From NCBI GenBank assembly GCA_964430085.1, contig CAYSES010000003.1, positions 1 through 38,101 on the forward strand: a DNA stretch of 38,101 bases. The letters are read 5' to 3'. Below the pieces are notes generated by a model. The model saw only the letters and a list, made by a program, of their open reading frames with translations. It did not search any database and was not told where the DNA came from. The stretch comes from RBG-13-33-26 sp964430085 (lineage in GTDB: Archaea > Nanobdellota > Nanobdellia > Pacearchaeales > GW2011-AR1). A program made the position numbers and the translations under genes. Below, in pieces: positions 30,749-38,101 of the stretch; the first letter of the stretch is position 1; every line of letters begins with the position of its first letter.

Positions 30749-31936
30749 TTATCTTCCAGTTATAATCTCTAAAGCATCCCTATTTTTTAGTTTGTAATCT
30801 TTCCCAAGAACCTTCTTTGTTCTTGCATCAATTGCTCTTATAAAATTCTTTCCAAAATCAGTATGTAAGAAATAAGCAAAATCCAATGCGGTTGAACCTG
30901 GAGGAAGCAAAAAGCAATCAGGCAAAATCTTCCCCTTGCTGTCTGCCAGTTTACTTGCTCCTGCAGGAAAAATTGCAAGATAGCCTAGTAAATTAAAAAC
31001 TGCATAATTTAGTATAGCCTGTACCCCAGTACCAGTCTCATAAACATTAAGGACATTTTTCTTTATCTTATCAAGCGCTTCTTTTTGTTTTTCAGTCAAT
31101 TTTCCCTTCATCTCAAAATCTCTTTCTCCAGGGGTATAATTTATCAAATCAAACTTAGTAGCTTCTCTTAAGGCCAATTCAGAATCTGCAGAACAGGGAA
31201 TTATTGTCAAATCAGGAAAATCTTTTTTTAATTTCCCATAATTTTCTTTTCCGTTAGGAGTATCTATTTTATTTGCAGCTATTATCATTGGCTTGCTTTT
31301 TTTTCTTAATGCAGATGCAAATTCTAACAATTGCTTATTATTCCATGTACTTGGTTTAGACGGAAGATTAAGTTTTAATAAAACTGATTTAACATCATCT
31401 TCCTTGACTTTCAACCCAGAAAATTGTTTTGCTACAGCCTGTGAAAAATCTTCATCTTCCATTTCAGCTTTTCTTGCAAAACTTTTCCATACTTTCATTA
31501 AAATCCCTAAAAACCATCTATTTAATTCATCCTCTAAAAAAACAATGTCTTTAGAAATATCATAATTCTCTGTTGGTTTCCCAGTTTCGTCAGTAGTTCC
31601 TGAAACATCGACAATTTGAATAAAAACATCTGCCTGTCTTAAATCATCAAGGAATTGGTTTCCTAATCCTTTCCCTTCACTTGCTCCTGGAACCAATCCA
31701 GCAACATCCATCAAGTCAATAGGGACAAATCTTTTATGATCAACGCAGAATCCATGATTAGGCTGGCATTGTGTATTGAACTCTTTATCAATACAATCAA
31801 CTTTTACATATCCAATTCCATGATTTGGTTTTATGGTGGTAAATGGATAAGATGCTATGTCAACTTCTGCTAAAGTTGCAGCTTTAAAAAAAGTGCTTTT
31901 TCCTACAGAAGGCTTACCTACAAGTCCAATTAACAT
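30749..31936 (-). CDS. YchF-like GTPase with TGS domain
   Basis: 395 residues. G1 GKPSVGKST (7-15), G3 DVAGLVPGASEGKGLGNQFLDDLR, G4 NKID, and a C-terminal TGS domain ending YKLKNRDALEIITGR. A coiled-coil insertion lies between G3 and G4 (LEDELNRWFLGILMKVW...). Belongs to the archaeal/eukaryotic OBG-related branch; true YchF has NxxE at G4 and prefers ATP, whereas NKID here suggests GTP. Acts with ribosomes in the family. TATA TTATTTAAATT about 26 nt upstream. Confidence 0.88.
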   Translation of the reverse strand: MLIGLVGKPSVGKSTFFKAATLAEVDIASYPFTTIKPNHGIGYVKVDCIDKEFNTQCQPNHGFCVDHKRFVPIDLMDVAGLVPGASEGKGLGNQFLDDLRQADVFIQIVDVSGTTDETGKPTENYDISKDIVFLEDELNRWFLGILMKVWKSFARKAEMEDEDFSQAVAKQFSGLKVKEDDVKSVLLKLNLPSKPSTWNNKQLLEFASALRKKSKPMIIAANKIDTPNGKENYGKLKKDFPDLTIIPCSADSELALREATKFDLINYTPGERDFEMKGKLTEKQKEALDKIKKNVLNVYETGTGVQAILNYAVFNLLGYLAIFPAGASKLADSKGKILPDCFLLPPGSTALDFAYFLHTDFGKNFIRAIDARTKKVLGKDYKLKNRDALEIITGR

Positions 31937-31983
31937 TCTATTAAACTAAAAATAGGTTATTTAAATTATTTTATAATAGAAAA

Positions 31984-32562
31984 CTAAACGTCATTAAGCT
32001 CTGATTTTATCTTTTGGATCTTTAACAATTTATCAGAAAGTGTTTCTTCATTCAGACTGATTTTTTTCTTTTTCTCTTTAAGACTGGCTTCTCTTTCCAA
32101 AAGTTCTGCTATTTTTTCTTGTAATCTTCTCTCTGTTTTTCTTGAAGATTCTAAACCAGAATCAGCATCCATAATCTGTTGATTTAATTTTCTTTTTTGA
32201 AGGTTAATACGTGCAATTTCTCCATTAATATCGTCAATAGCTTCTTTTAACATACCTTTTTGGACTTCTGGAGGAGCTTGTTCACTCTCAGTCACTTCTT
32301 CAGGTAAAAGTTCTTTCTTAAGAATCTTTTTTTTCATTGGTTTCTTCCTAATTACTTTTTTCTTTATTGACTTTTTTTTCATTGGTTTCTTTTTTATTAT
32401 CTTTTTTCTTTTAGGGGTAGTTTTTTTCTTAACAGTTTTTTTAGAATGAATTTTTTTCTTTTTCGTTTTTCTTTTGCCTCTTTTTTTAGTTTTTTTGTAT
32501 TCCCCTTGATCAAACGAAAGTTCTCTTTCAGTTATTGATGAAAGGTTATCAATAAAATCCAT
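31984..32562 (-). CDS. Lys-rich coiled-coil protein
   Basis: 192 residues from ATG 32562 (MDFIDNL), with GAGGA Shine-Dalgarno 3-4 nt upstream; a GTG at 32577 is an alternative. Residues ~25-85 are a polylysine-like stretch containing KKPMKKK twice. Residues ~105-190 form a coiled coil (GEIARINLQKRKLNQQIMDA, RRLQEKIAELLEREASLKEK). The fold and function are unknown; it may bind DNA or RNA, or scaffold. The TATA TTTATAAAC near 32604-32612 overlaps the end of the next upstream gene. Confidence 0.65.
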   Translation of the reverse strand: MDFIDNLSSITERELSFDQGEYKKTKKRGKRKTKKKKIHSKKTVKKKTTPKRKKIIKKKPMKKKSIKKKVIRKKPMKKKILKKELLPEEVTESEQAPPEVQKGMLKEAIDDINGEIARINLQKRKLNQQIMDADSGLESSRKTERRLQEKIAELLEREASLKEKKKKISLNEETLSDKLLKIQKIKSELNDV

Positions 32563-32604
32563 ATGTCCTCTTTTCACCCTTTAATTAATACAGGATAAAT
32601 TTGT

Positions 32605-33861
32605 TTATAAATATTTTGTCTTTTGTTTTTTATCGGCTGATTCTATATTCGAAACTCCTCTAAGATAAGATTCTTTTTGAATAAACCCTTCTGAATAAGC
32701 ATCTTTCAAAACAGCAAGTTTAGCCTTTAAATTTGAACTTATCTGTGCCGACTTAACAGCCTTAGGATAACTTTCTTTTCTCCATTGAAGTATTTTTTTC
32801 TTCTTTGCTGCAAGGTCTTTCTCTCTTTTTAATCTCCTCAATTCAGCTTGCTGATTCTTTTGCTGTCTTTTTAGCTCAACTAAAATTTTTCTTTTTGCAT
32901 CCTGAAGCTCATAAATGATTTTTTTCTTTTGTTTTTGTGTTCTTGCCTTTGCCAAACGTTTTTTTCTTTCCTCGGCTATCCTATTAGAAAGGGATATTAC
33001 TTGCACACGTTGTTGTTTTTTTAATTGAGAGAATAAAGTACTCCTTTCATAAAAAAGGTATAATATAAGCAAAAAAGTAATTCCTGCAAAAACAACAACA
33101 ATCCATGCGAGGAAATTTGTGTTAAAAAAAGAAAATTGTTTTTCATCAACAACAGAGAATAAATAACTTGCCGTTGTTGTAGTCCCAAGATAATTTAAAG
33201 ATACAACAAATACGTAATCTCCAAAAATTAAATTTTTAGGGAGAGAAAACTCTTTTGTGAAAGAAGACTTAGAACCTATAGTTATTTCTTCTGATTGAGA
33301 CATTACAGTTTCTCCGTTTATGTCAAGGATACTATAATTCACACTTACAGTATGAGAATCTGTATCATGGAGATTAAAGAATTTGATATTTGTAACAAGA
33401 TTTTCTTTTTTTGTTACTTGCTTATTTTCAGGAGCAACATCTAGGTTAATAGCAAAAAATTGTTCGGGGGTATGTATAGAAACTATAAGGGGGATTATCT
33501 TTTCCTCCAATCCGTTTGAAACCGATATATGCCCCATATGGGCTCCATAATCAGACCCTAATCCAGAAATATAAATATTCACATCTTCTGACTGTCCATT
33601 TGATAAAGTAAAATCTTTTTTTTCCAATGAAACAATATTTTCAAGGTTTCCAGTTTTCAATGCAAAATTTTTTTCTCCATCCAGGTTAGTTATCTCAAGA
33701 TTTGTGTTTATTGTTTCTCCTTGATTAAGAACAACTTTAAACAAAGAAGGAACAACTTCAAAAGATTTATTTTCAATTTGTTGGTTATCATAAAAAGAAA
33801 CAAAGACAGCAGCTGCTAATGAAATAATAAAAATAACAGTCAAAACTACTGTTTTACTCAT
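32605..33861 (-). CDS. Ig-like ectodomain, TM and cytoplasmic coiled-coil protein
   Basis: 418 residues. A signal-anchor (residues 5-24), extracytoplasmic Ig-like domains (about 35-240, e.g. EVVPSLFKVVLNQGETINTNLEITN), one transmembrane helix (about 250-272) and a cytoplasmic tail of ~145 residues rich in Lys/Gln/Arg that should form coiled coil (LKKQQRVQV...AEERKKRLAKARTQKQKKK). The second half of the ectodomain resembles that of the following paralogue (LDVAPENKQVTKKENLVTNI). It overlaps its upstream neighbour by ATGA. Likely a surface protein linking the envelope to the cytoplasm. Confidence 0.65.
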   Translation of the reverse strand: MSKTVVLTVIFIISLAAAVFVSFYDNQQIENKSFEVVPSLFKVVLNQGETINTNLEITNLDGEKNFALKTGNLENIVSLEKKDFTLSNGQSEDVNIYISGLGSDYGAHMGHISVSNGLEEKIIPLIVSIHTPEQFFAINLDVAPENKQVTKKENLVTNIKFFNLHDTDSHTVSVNYSILDINGETVMSQSEEITIGSKSSFTKEFSLPKNLIFGDYVFVVSLNYLGTTTTASYLFSVVDEKQFSFFNTNFLAWIVVVFAGITFLLILYLFYERSTLFSQLKKQQRVQVISLSNRIAEERKKRLAKARTQKQKKKIIYELQDAKRKILVELKRQQKNQQAELRRLKREKDLAAKKKKILQWRKESYPKAVKSAQISSNLKAKLAVLKDAYSEGFIQKESYLRGVSNIESADKKQKTKYL

Positions 33862-34970
33862 CTTCTCTTTTTGCCTCTTTTATTTCCTTTTTTATATCTT
33901 AGCTTCATTTGTTTATAATATTTTACAATTAATAAAATTGCAATAATTGCCATGATAAAAATAGCTAATAATAGGATGTAAATAAGAGTAGTACTTGTAA
34001 TTTCTTTTTCAACAACTTCAAAGGGATAGCTTGCAGTAGCAACACCCCCTTCATAGATAACTTCAGCGCCTATAACGTAATCTCCAACAGGAAGATTTTG
34101 TGTATTGAATTCATGTTCATAACTTTTTTGTTTATACACCATAATTGTCTCTGATTCTTCAAGATAAACATTGTCCTCAAAATCCTTCACAATGTAATGG
34201 ATAGCAACATCAGTAGGCTCTTGTAGTCCTGCCTGAATCAAAGTAATCTGCCCTTTAAGATTTTCACCAAGTTTAATTATCCGATTCTCTTCTGGTATAT
34301 CTAAAGAAATATCAAAAAGGCTAATACCAGAACGTACATTCAAAACAAAGGGAACTTCTAAGATTCTGCCATCAGAAGAAAAGATTATCTTCCCAGTATA
34401 AATCCCGGCACTTGCGGGGGAAGTTATTTGGAATGTTAATGTCTTTGAGCTGCCTTTAATCAATGTAAATGAAGTTTCATCTGTAAATAAGATTATATCA
34501 TTTAAACTGCTTGTTAATGATACAGATAAATCCAAGTCTGAATCGCCATTATTTAATAAATCAATTTTAGCAGAGCTAGTCCTATTTGCAATTGTCGCAA
34601 TATTGAAGCTATCAGGTATTACTCTAAGCCCAATAAGCTTGGGTTTTGTGGGTTTTCCTCCGCCACCGCCGCCAGAAGGGCCGCTTGGAGGGGGGGGTAC
34701 AGGGGTGATAGTACATACGCCAAGAGTACAGGTATAGCCGCTTGAACAAGAACCGCAATTTATGGTTTTTCCGCATGTATCACTCCATGAGTCACAATTA
34801 TAGCCTAATTGAGTACAATTCATCGGAATACAGCTAAAAAAACCTTCAATGTAATTATCTGGGGTGATTACAAGATCTGTACTTCCACCAGAATTTATAG
34901 AGATTACATCTGCGCTGATTGTAGCTAAAATAAACACAATAATCAGGAATATTATATTCTTTTCCCCCAT
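33858..34970 (-). CDS. Cys-rich, Ig-like anchored surface protein
   Basis: 370 residues. Signal peptide (1-20), a Cys-rich segment of nine cysteines (47-91, SCSSGYTCTLGVC), a Pro/Gly hinge (PPPPSGPSGGGGGGKP), two Ig-like units, then one transmembrane helix (about 328-350) and a basic cytoplasmic end (KRGKKRR). It shares its Ig-like C-terminal part (LDIPEENRIIKLGENLKGQI) with the downstream paralogue. First gene of a two-gene operon, divergent from the ABC permease. Confidence 0.65.
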   Translation of the reverse strand: MGEKNIIFLIIVFILATISADVISINSGGSTDLVITPDNYIEGFFSCIPMNCTQLGYNCDSWSDTCGKTINCGSCSSGYTCTLGVCTITPVPPPPSGPSGGGGGGKPTKPKLIGLRVIPDSFNIATIANRTSSAKIDLLNNGDSDLDLSVSLTSSLNDIILFTDETSFTLIKGSSKTLTFQITSPASAGIYTGKIIFSSDGRILEVPFVLNVRSGISLFDISLDIPEENRIIKLGENLKGQITLIQAGLQEPTDVAIHYIVKDFEDNVYLEESETIMVYKQKSYEHEFNTQNLPVGDYVIGAEVIYEGGVATASYPFEVVEKEITSTTLIYILLLAIFIMAIIAILLIVKYYKQMKLRYKKGNKRGKKRR

Positions 34971-34984
34971 AATAAATAAAAATA

Positions 34985-35755
34985 ATGTTTCTTAATAAAG
35001 TTAACGAAGAGAAAATGTTTAGATTAGGTTTTTCATTAGCAAAGTTTAAATTCAAATTGAGAAATGAAGGTAGTTATTTGGGAATAGTATGGTATTTATT
35101 AAATCCATTACTTCTTTTTACATTATTATTCTTTATTTTTCATGATAGGATTGGAAATAACATCCCCCAATACCCCCTGTATCTTTTAATTGGGATTGTA
35201 ATGTATAATTTTTTCCAGTCAACAACTTCAGAAGCTGCAAGAGTATTATTGGATAATAGGAATCTCATAAAATCAATAAAAGTCCATTATGAATCATTTA
35301 TTATCTCTGGGATATTACATACCCTATTTTCTCATTTTTTTGAGATCCTAGCATTAGGTATCTTTTTTATAATTTCGGGAATAAATCCAATCTGGTTATT
35401 AATATACCCTGCAGTGTTATTGTTTTTCTGTATGTTCATTTATGGAGTTTCATTAATCCTCTCTTCATTAACAGTTTATTTAATTGATTTAGGGAATATT
35501 TGGGATTTTTTAACTAAATTATTATGGTTTGCAACCCCTATATTCTATGAAATTGGAGGCCAAAATAGATTATTCATATTAAATTTGTTTAATCCATTAT
35601 ATTATTTTATCACTTTAACAAGAGACATTTTAATATATAACAAAATTCCAGAATTATGGATTGTCTTGGGGGCTATAGAATATTCACTAATCTCTTTAAT
35701 TGCCGGATTAATCATTTTTAAAAAATTAAAGAAAAAATTTGCAGAGAATGTATGA
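34985..35755 (+). CDS. Wzm-type ABC-2 permease for glycan export
   Basis: 256 residues with six transmembrane helices and the family signature NEGSYLGIVWYLLNPLL (37-53). This fold exports undecaprenyl- or dolichyl-linked glycans with a Wzt-type ATPase, the domain encoded by the next gene. The start is uncertain: ATG 34985 gives MFLNKVNEEKMF; the ATG at 35015 (MFRLGFSLAK) fits family N termini better. It overlaps the ATPase start (ATGATG). Substrate likely a surface polysaccharide, given the glycosyltransferase nearby. Confidence 0.85.
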   Translation: MFLNKVNEEKMFRLGFSLAKFKFKLRNEGSYLGIVWYLLNPLLLFTLLFFIFHDRIGNNIPQYPLYLLIGIVMYNFFQSTTSEAARVLLDNRNLIKSIKVHYESFIISGILHTLFSHFFEILALGIFFIISGINPIWLLIYPAVLLFFCMFIYGVSLILSSLTVYLIDLGNIWDFLTKLLWFATPIFYEIGGQNRLFILNLFNPLYYFITLTRDILIYNKIPELWIVLGAIEYSLISLIAGLIIFKKLKKKFAENV

Positions 35756-37551
35756 TGGAAAGAATAATTGTTGATAAATTATGGAAAGAATTTTGTATAG
35801 GCACTAATCACCAGACTAGTCTTAATAAATTTAAATCAGTATTATCTGGTAAAGAATCAAGAAAAAAATTTTGGGTCTTAAAGGATATTTCATTTACAGC
35901 AAATGCGGGGGAGATTATAGGGATTATAGGTAAAAATGGATCCGGAAAAAGCACTTTATTAAGAACTATCGCAGGAATTTATAACAAAAATAGGGGGGAC
36001 ATTATCACGCATGGAAAATTAGTATCTTTGATAGGGATGGATAAGGGATTGGATTTAAGATTAAGTGCAAAAGACAACATATATCGCTGTTGTTCAATTC
36101 TTGGATTAAATAATAAAGAAATAAAAAAAAGATTTAATGAAATAATCGCCTTTGCAGAATTAAAAAATTTTGTATATACAAAATTGTATCAATTTTCTTC
36201 GGGGATGATTTCTAGATTAGCTTTTTCAATAGCAATACATAGTATTAAAAAAGAAAATATAGACATTTTACTCCTTGATGAAGTTTTTTCTGTTGGTGAT
36301 GAAGAATTTCGAACTAAATGTTCTAAAAAGATAAATGAACTTGTTAAAAGCGGGGCAACTGTTCTGATTGTAAGCCATGAACTTGAAATGCTAAAGAAAA
36401 TTTGTAATAGAATCATCTGGATGGATGGGGGGGCTATCAAAAGAGATGGAGGATGGGAGGTGATAGTAGAATATAAAAATAGATTAGAACTTCCCCAAAT
36501 AAAGGGGGATGAATTCTTAAAAAATAAGGTACTTAATGAAATTGAAACTTTAAAAAGAAAAACAATTCTACAGTCAAAACCATTATCACTTACAGTCGTT
36601 TTAACAAGTAAGTGCAATCTCAAATGCAGAATGTGTGGATTCTGGTCTGGAAAATGGTGTAATGAGGGAAAATCTTTTGATATAAATGAAAAAGTAGTTA
36701 TTGAAATAGAAAGATTACTTCCATACCTTCATAATGTTATATGGACTGGGGGGGAAATATTCTTATCTAAATATTTTGAAAGATTGTTTGATAAGGCCTC
36801 TACTTACAAACATTTATCACAAACAATATTAACGAATGGATTATTGATAAACGAAAAATGGGCTAAGAAATTAGTTAAAAATAACGTTACAATTAATTAT
36901 TCCATAGATGGAGCAACAAAAAGAATATATGAAAAAATAAGAAATGGCGGCAAATTCGAAGATTTAATCAAAAGTATTAAATTAATTAATAAATATAAAA
37001 AGACATATAATTCCAAAACGGAAAAAATTATACACTTCACAGTAATGAGAAGTAATTATCGTGAAATAGAAAAGATACTAGATTTTGCTTATACATACAA
37101 TTTTGAGCGCGTAGATTTTTTGTCAATATTAGGAACAAGTAAAGAGAATATCTTTTATAGTAATGATTTAAATGTCGCAAATTATTTAGAGAACATTCGT
37201 CCAAAAATTTTTGAGAAAGCTTCTAAATATGGGATTAAAATAAATTATCAACTCCCAACCAAAATAAATCTTAATTATAATAAAGATAAATCTAAAGAAC
37301 AAACAAATAAATTTGTTAAAAATAATCCCATCCTTTGTAATTCCCCATGGAAAAAAATGCATATAGAAAATAATAAAGTAAAGATAAACTGTTATTGCCC
37401 ACAGGATATAGGAGATCTAAAGAAAAATTCCCTTGAAGAGATATGGAATAGTAAAAAAATGCAGATTTATAGAAAGAAGATAACAAAAAATTGTTTTGAT
37501 TGGTGCGATTATAAATGTACTCTCGGAATAAATCCCTGGATAAATATTTAA
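35752..37551 (+). CDS. Fusion of Wzt-type ABC ATPase and radical SAM/SPASM enzyme
   Basis: 599 residues without a stop or frame change. Residues 1-245: ABC ATPase with Walker A GKNGSGKST (60-68), signature FSSGM (148-152, instead of LSGGQ), Walker B ILLLDE (172-177) and H209 in VSHE, as in TagH/Wzt exporters. Residues ~278-470: radical SAM core, CNLKCRMC (C288, C292, C295) binding [4Fe-4S] for SAM cleavage, WTGGE (331-335). Residues ~527-599: SPASM-like part with C529, C547, C549, C581, C585, C589, suited to one or two auxiliary clusters. Known Wzt proteins may carry a C-terminal glycan-binding domain; here an enzyme takes that place. A function in modifying the exported glycan is inferred. 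Confidence 0.9.
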   Translation: MMERIIVDKLWKEFCIGTNHQTSLNKFKSVLSGKESRKKFWVLKDISFTANAGEIIGIIGKNGSGKSTLLRTIAGIYNKNRGDIITHGKLVSLIGMDKGLDLRLSAKDNIYRCCSILGLNNKEIKKRFNEIIAFAELKNFVYTKLYQFSSGMISRLAFSIAIHSIKKENIDILLLDEVFSVGDEEFRTKCSKKINELVKSGATVLIVSHELEMLKKICNRIIWMDGGAIKRDGGWEVIVEYKNRLELPQIKGDEFLKNKVLNEIETLKRKTILQSKPLSLTVVLTSKCNLKCRMCGFWSGKWCNEGKSFDINEKVVIEIERLLPYLHNVIWTGGEIFLSKYFERLFDKASTYKHLSQTILTNGLLINEKWAKKLVKNNVTINYSIDGATKRIYEKIRNGGKFEDLIKSIKLINKYKKTYNSKTEKIIHFTVMRSNYREIEKILDFAYTYNFERVDFLSILGTSKENIFYSNDLNVANYLENIRPKIFEKASKYGIKINYQLPTKINLNYNKDKSKEQTNKFVKNNPILCNSPWKKMHIENNKVKINCYCPQDIGDLKKNSLEEIWNSKKMQIYRKKITKNCFDWCDYKCTLGINPWINI

Positions 37552-38101
37552 TTTTTTCTAAATTTCCATTTCTTCCCCTTAGGGATATTATTTAAATCAA
37601 TTAACTCTGCTCGGTCAAGATTATATTTCCATTCTTTGTAGAAAGGATTTTTGGGATTCCATGGTTTGGAATTTTGTGGATTATCGATACATACAAAATG
37701 AAGTATGTATCCATTGATATTCTCATTTGGGATGCCATAAAAAAAATTTAAACAAAATGGCCAAATATTATATTTAAAAACAAATTTTTTAAATTTATCT
37801 TTAAAAAAAATGTTAAAAACAGTCTGTTCATTATAATAACAAATAGAATTATATTTCATCCAAAAATTAATCAATCTTGTAAATAGATCTTTTTCTACCA
37901 TTTTAGTTTTGAAAGAGAAAACTCCTGCATTAAAGGAGATTCCTTTGATATTATATTTTTTTTTAATTTCATTAAATAATATTTGTTTGTGCCAATGATC
38001 ATGTTCAAATAATTTGATTATAGGAAGATGTTTATCTTGAACAGCGCCAAATCCCTTAACCTTTGTAAGTTTGTCTAAAGAAGCTCTTACAATGATATCT
38101 G
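37548..38101 (-). CDS. Glycosyltransferase family 8 protein (N terminus beyond window)
   Basis: The reading frame remains open to the right edge (38101). The visible 184 residues begin DIIVRASLDKLTKVKG, the end of the GT8 DxD strand, then GFGAVQDKH, ISFNAGVFSF, YYNEQTVFNIFF (cf. NDQDVLN) and ILHFVCID...KPWNP, all GT8 landmarks. The DxD itself is cut off. GT8 enzymes transfer Glc/Gal from nucleotide sugars. Its stop overlaps that of the fusion gene (TTAA), so the two converge. The transferase probably belongs to the same glycan locus. Confidence 0.82.
   Translation of the reverse strand, partial: DIIVRASLDKLTKVKGFGAVQDKHLPIIKLFEHDHWHKQILFNEIKKKYNIKGISFNAGVFSFKTKMVEKDLFTRLINFWMKYNSICYYNEQTVFNIFFKDKFKKFVFKYNIWPFCLNFFYGIPNENINGYILHFVCIDNPQNSKPWNPKNPFYKEWKYNLDRAELIDLNNIPKGKKWKFRKN

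Noticed and set aside
35752..37551. Fusion as a simple read-through of two genes
   Set aside because: There is no stop, start-like context or frame change between the domains; kept as a finding with read checks.

Overview
The window looks like a chromosomal stretch of an AT-rich archaeon of the DPANN type (Woesearchaeota/Pacearchaeota-like). The evidence is archaeal aIF5B, aIF2-gamma, S6e, L7Ae, S28e, L24e, Kae1 and a PC4-like protein beside bacterial-type gyrA/gyrB, many small proteins, many short secreted Ig-like proteins, and archaeal promoters. Most monocistronic or operon-leading genes have a TATA box centred about 25-27 nt upstream of the start codon and no Shine-Dalgarno (SD) sequence, so they are probably leaderless. 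A few (1776, 27627, 32562, 23396) have an SD. No tRNA, rRNA, CRISPR array or insertion sequence was seen. Two 100-N gaps (12006-12105 and 15532-15631) are each flanked by identical 55-bp sequence, which points to unmerged k-mer overlaps in the assembly.

Layout, left part (1-16.4 kb): a degenerate thymidylate-kinase-like protein; a PC4-like protein; a redox/thiol group (anchored thioredoxin-like protein, DUF5320, DUF134 regulator, Cys-rich MTHFR-C-like protein, CcdA) with a perfect palindrome at its promoter; a stand-alone Dph2 N-terminal domain; a promoter-driven small transcript of unknown kind; an MFS transporter; aIF5B; a MacB-like ABC efflux operon facing a membrane-anchored surface protein; S6e with a repeated acidic/basic tail; aIF2-gamma; a TIM-barrel protein; a secreted Cys-rich protein; and a RecB-like nuclease.

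Middle part (16.4-26.8 kb): an operon on the minus strand gyrB - HAD - zinc ribbon - gyrA - feoA; a ribosomal operon L7Ae - orf - S28e - orf - L24e ending in two tandem hairpin/T-tract terminators; a promoter with a structured leader and a 32-residue glycine-rich peptide; a large secreted PQQ-type beta-propeller protein; and Kae1.

Right part (26.8-38.1 kb): a dCMP-deaminase-like protein, a lysine-rich small protein, DUF192, a zincin-like protein, DUF167, a minimal family X DNA polymerase divergent from a cysteine-free uracil-DNA glycosylase, an HPF/RaiA-like protein, an MBL-fold protein, a YchF-like GTPase, a coiled-coil protein and two Ig-like membrane proteins. At the right edge is a glycan-export locus: a Wzm-type ABC permease, a single 599-residue protein fusing a Wzt-type ABC ATPase to a radical SAM/SPASM enzyme, and a glycosyltransferase family 8 gene cut by the window end. 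The ATPase-radical SAM fusion is the best candidate for an undescribed system. Second best is a promoter pattern: palindromic TATA boxes placed exactly midway between divergent leaderless genes.
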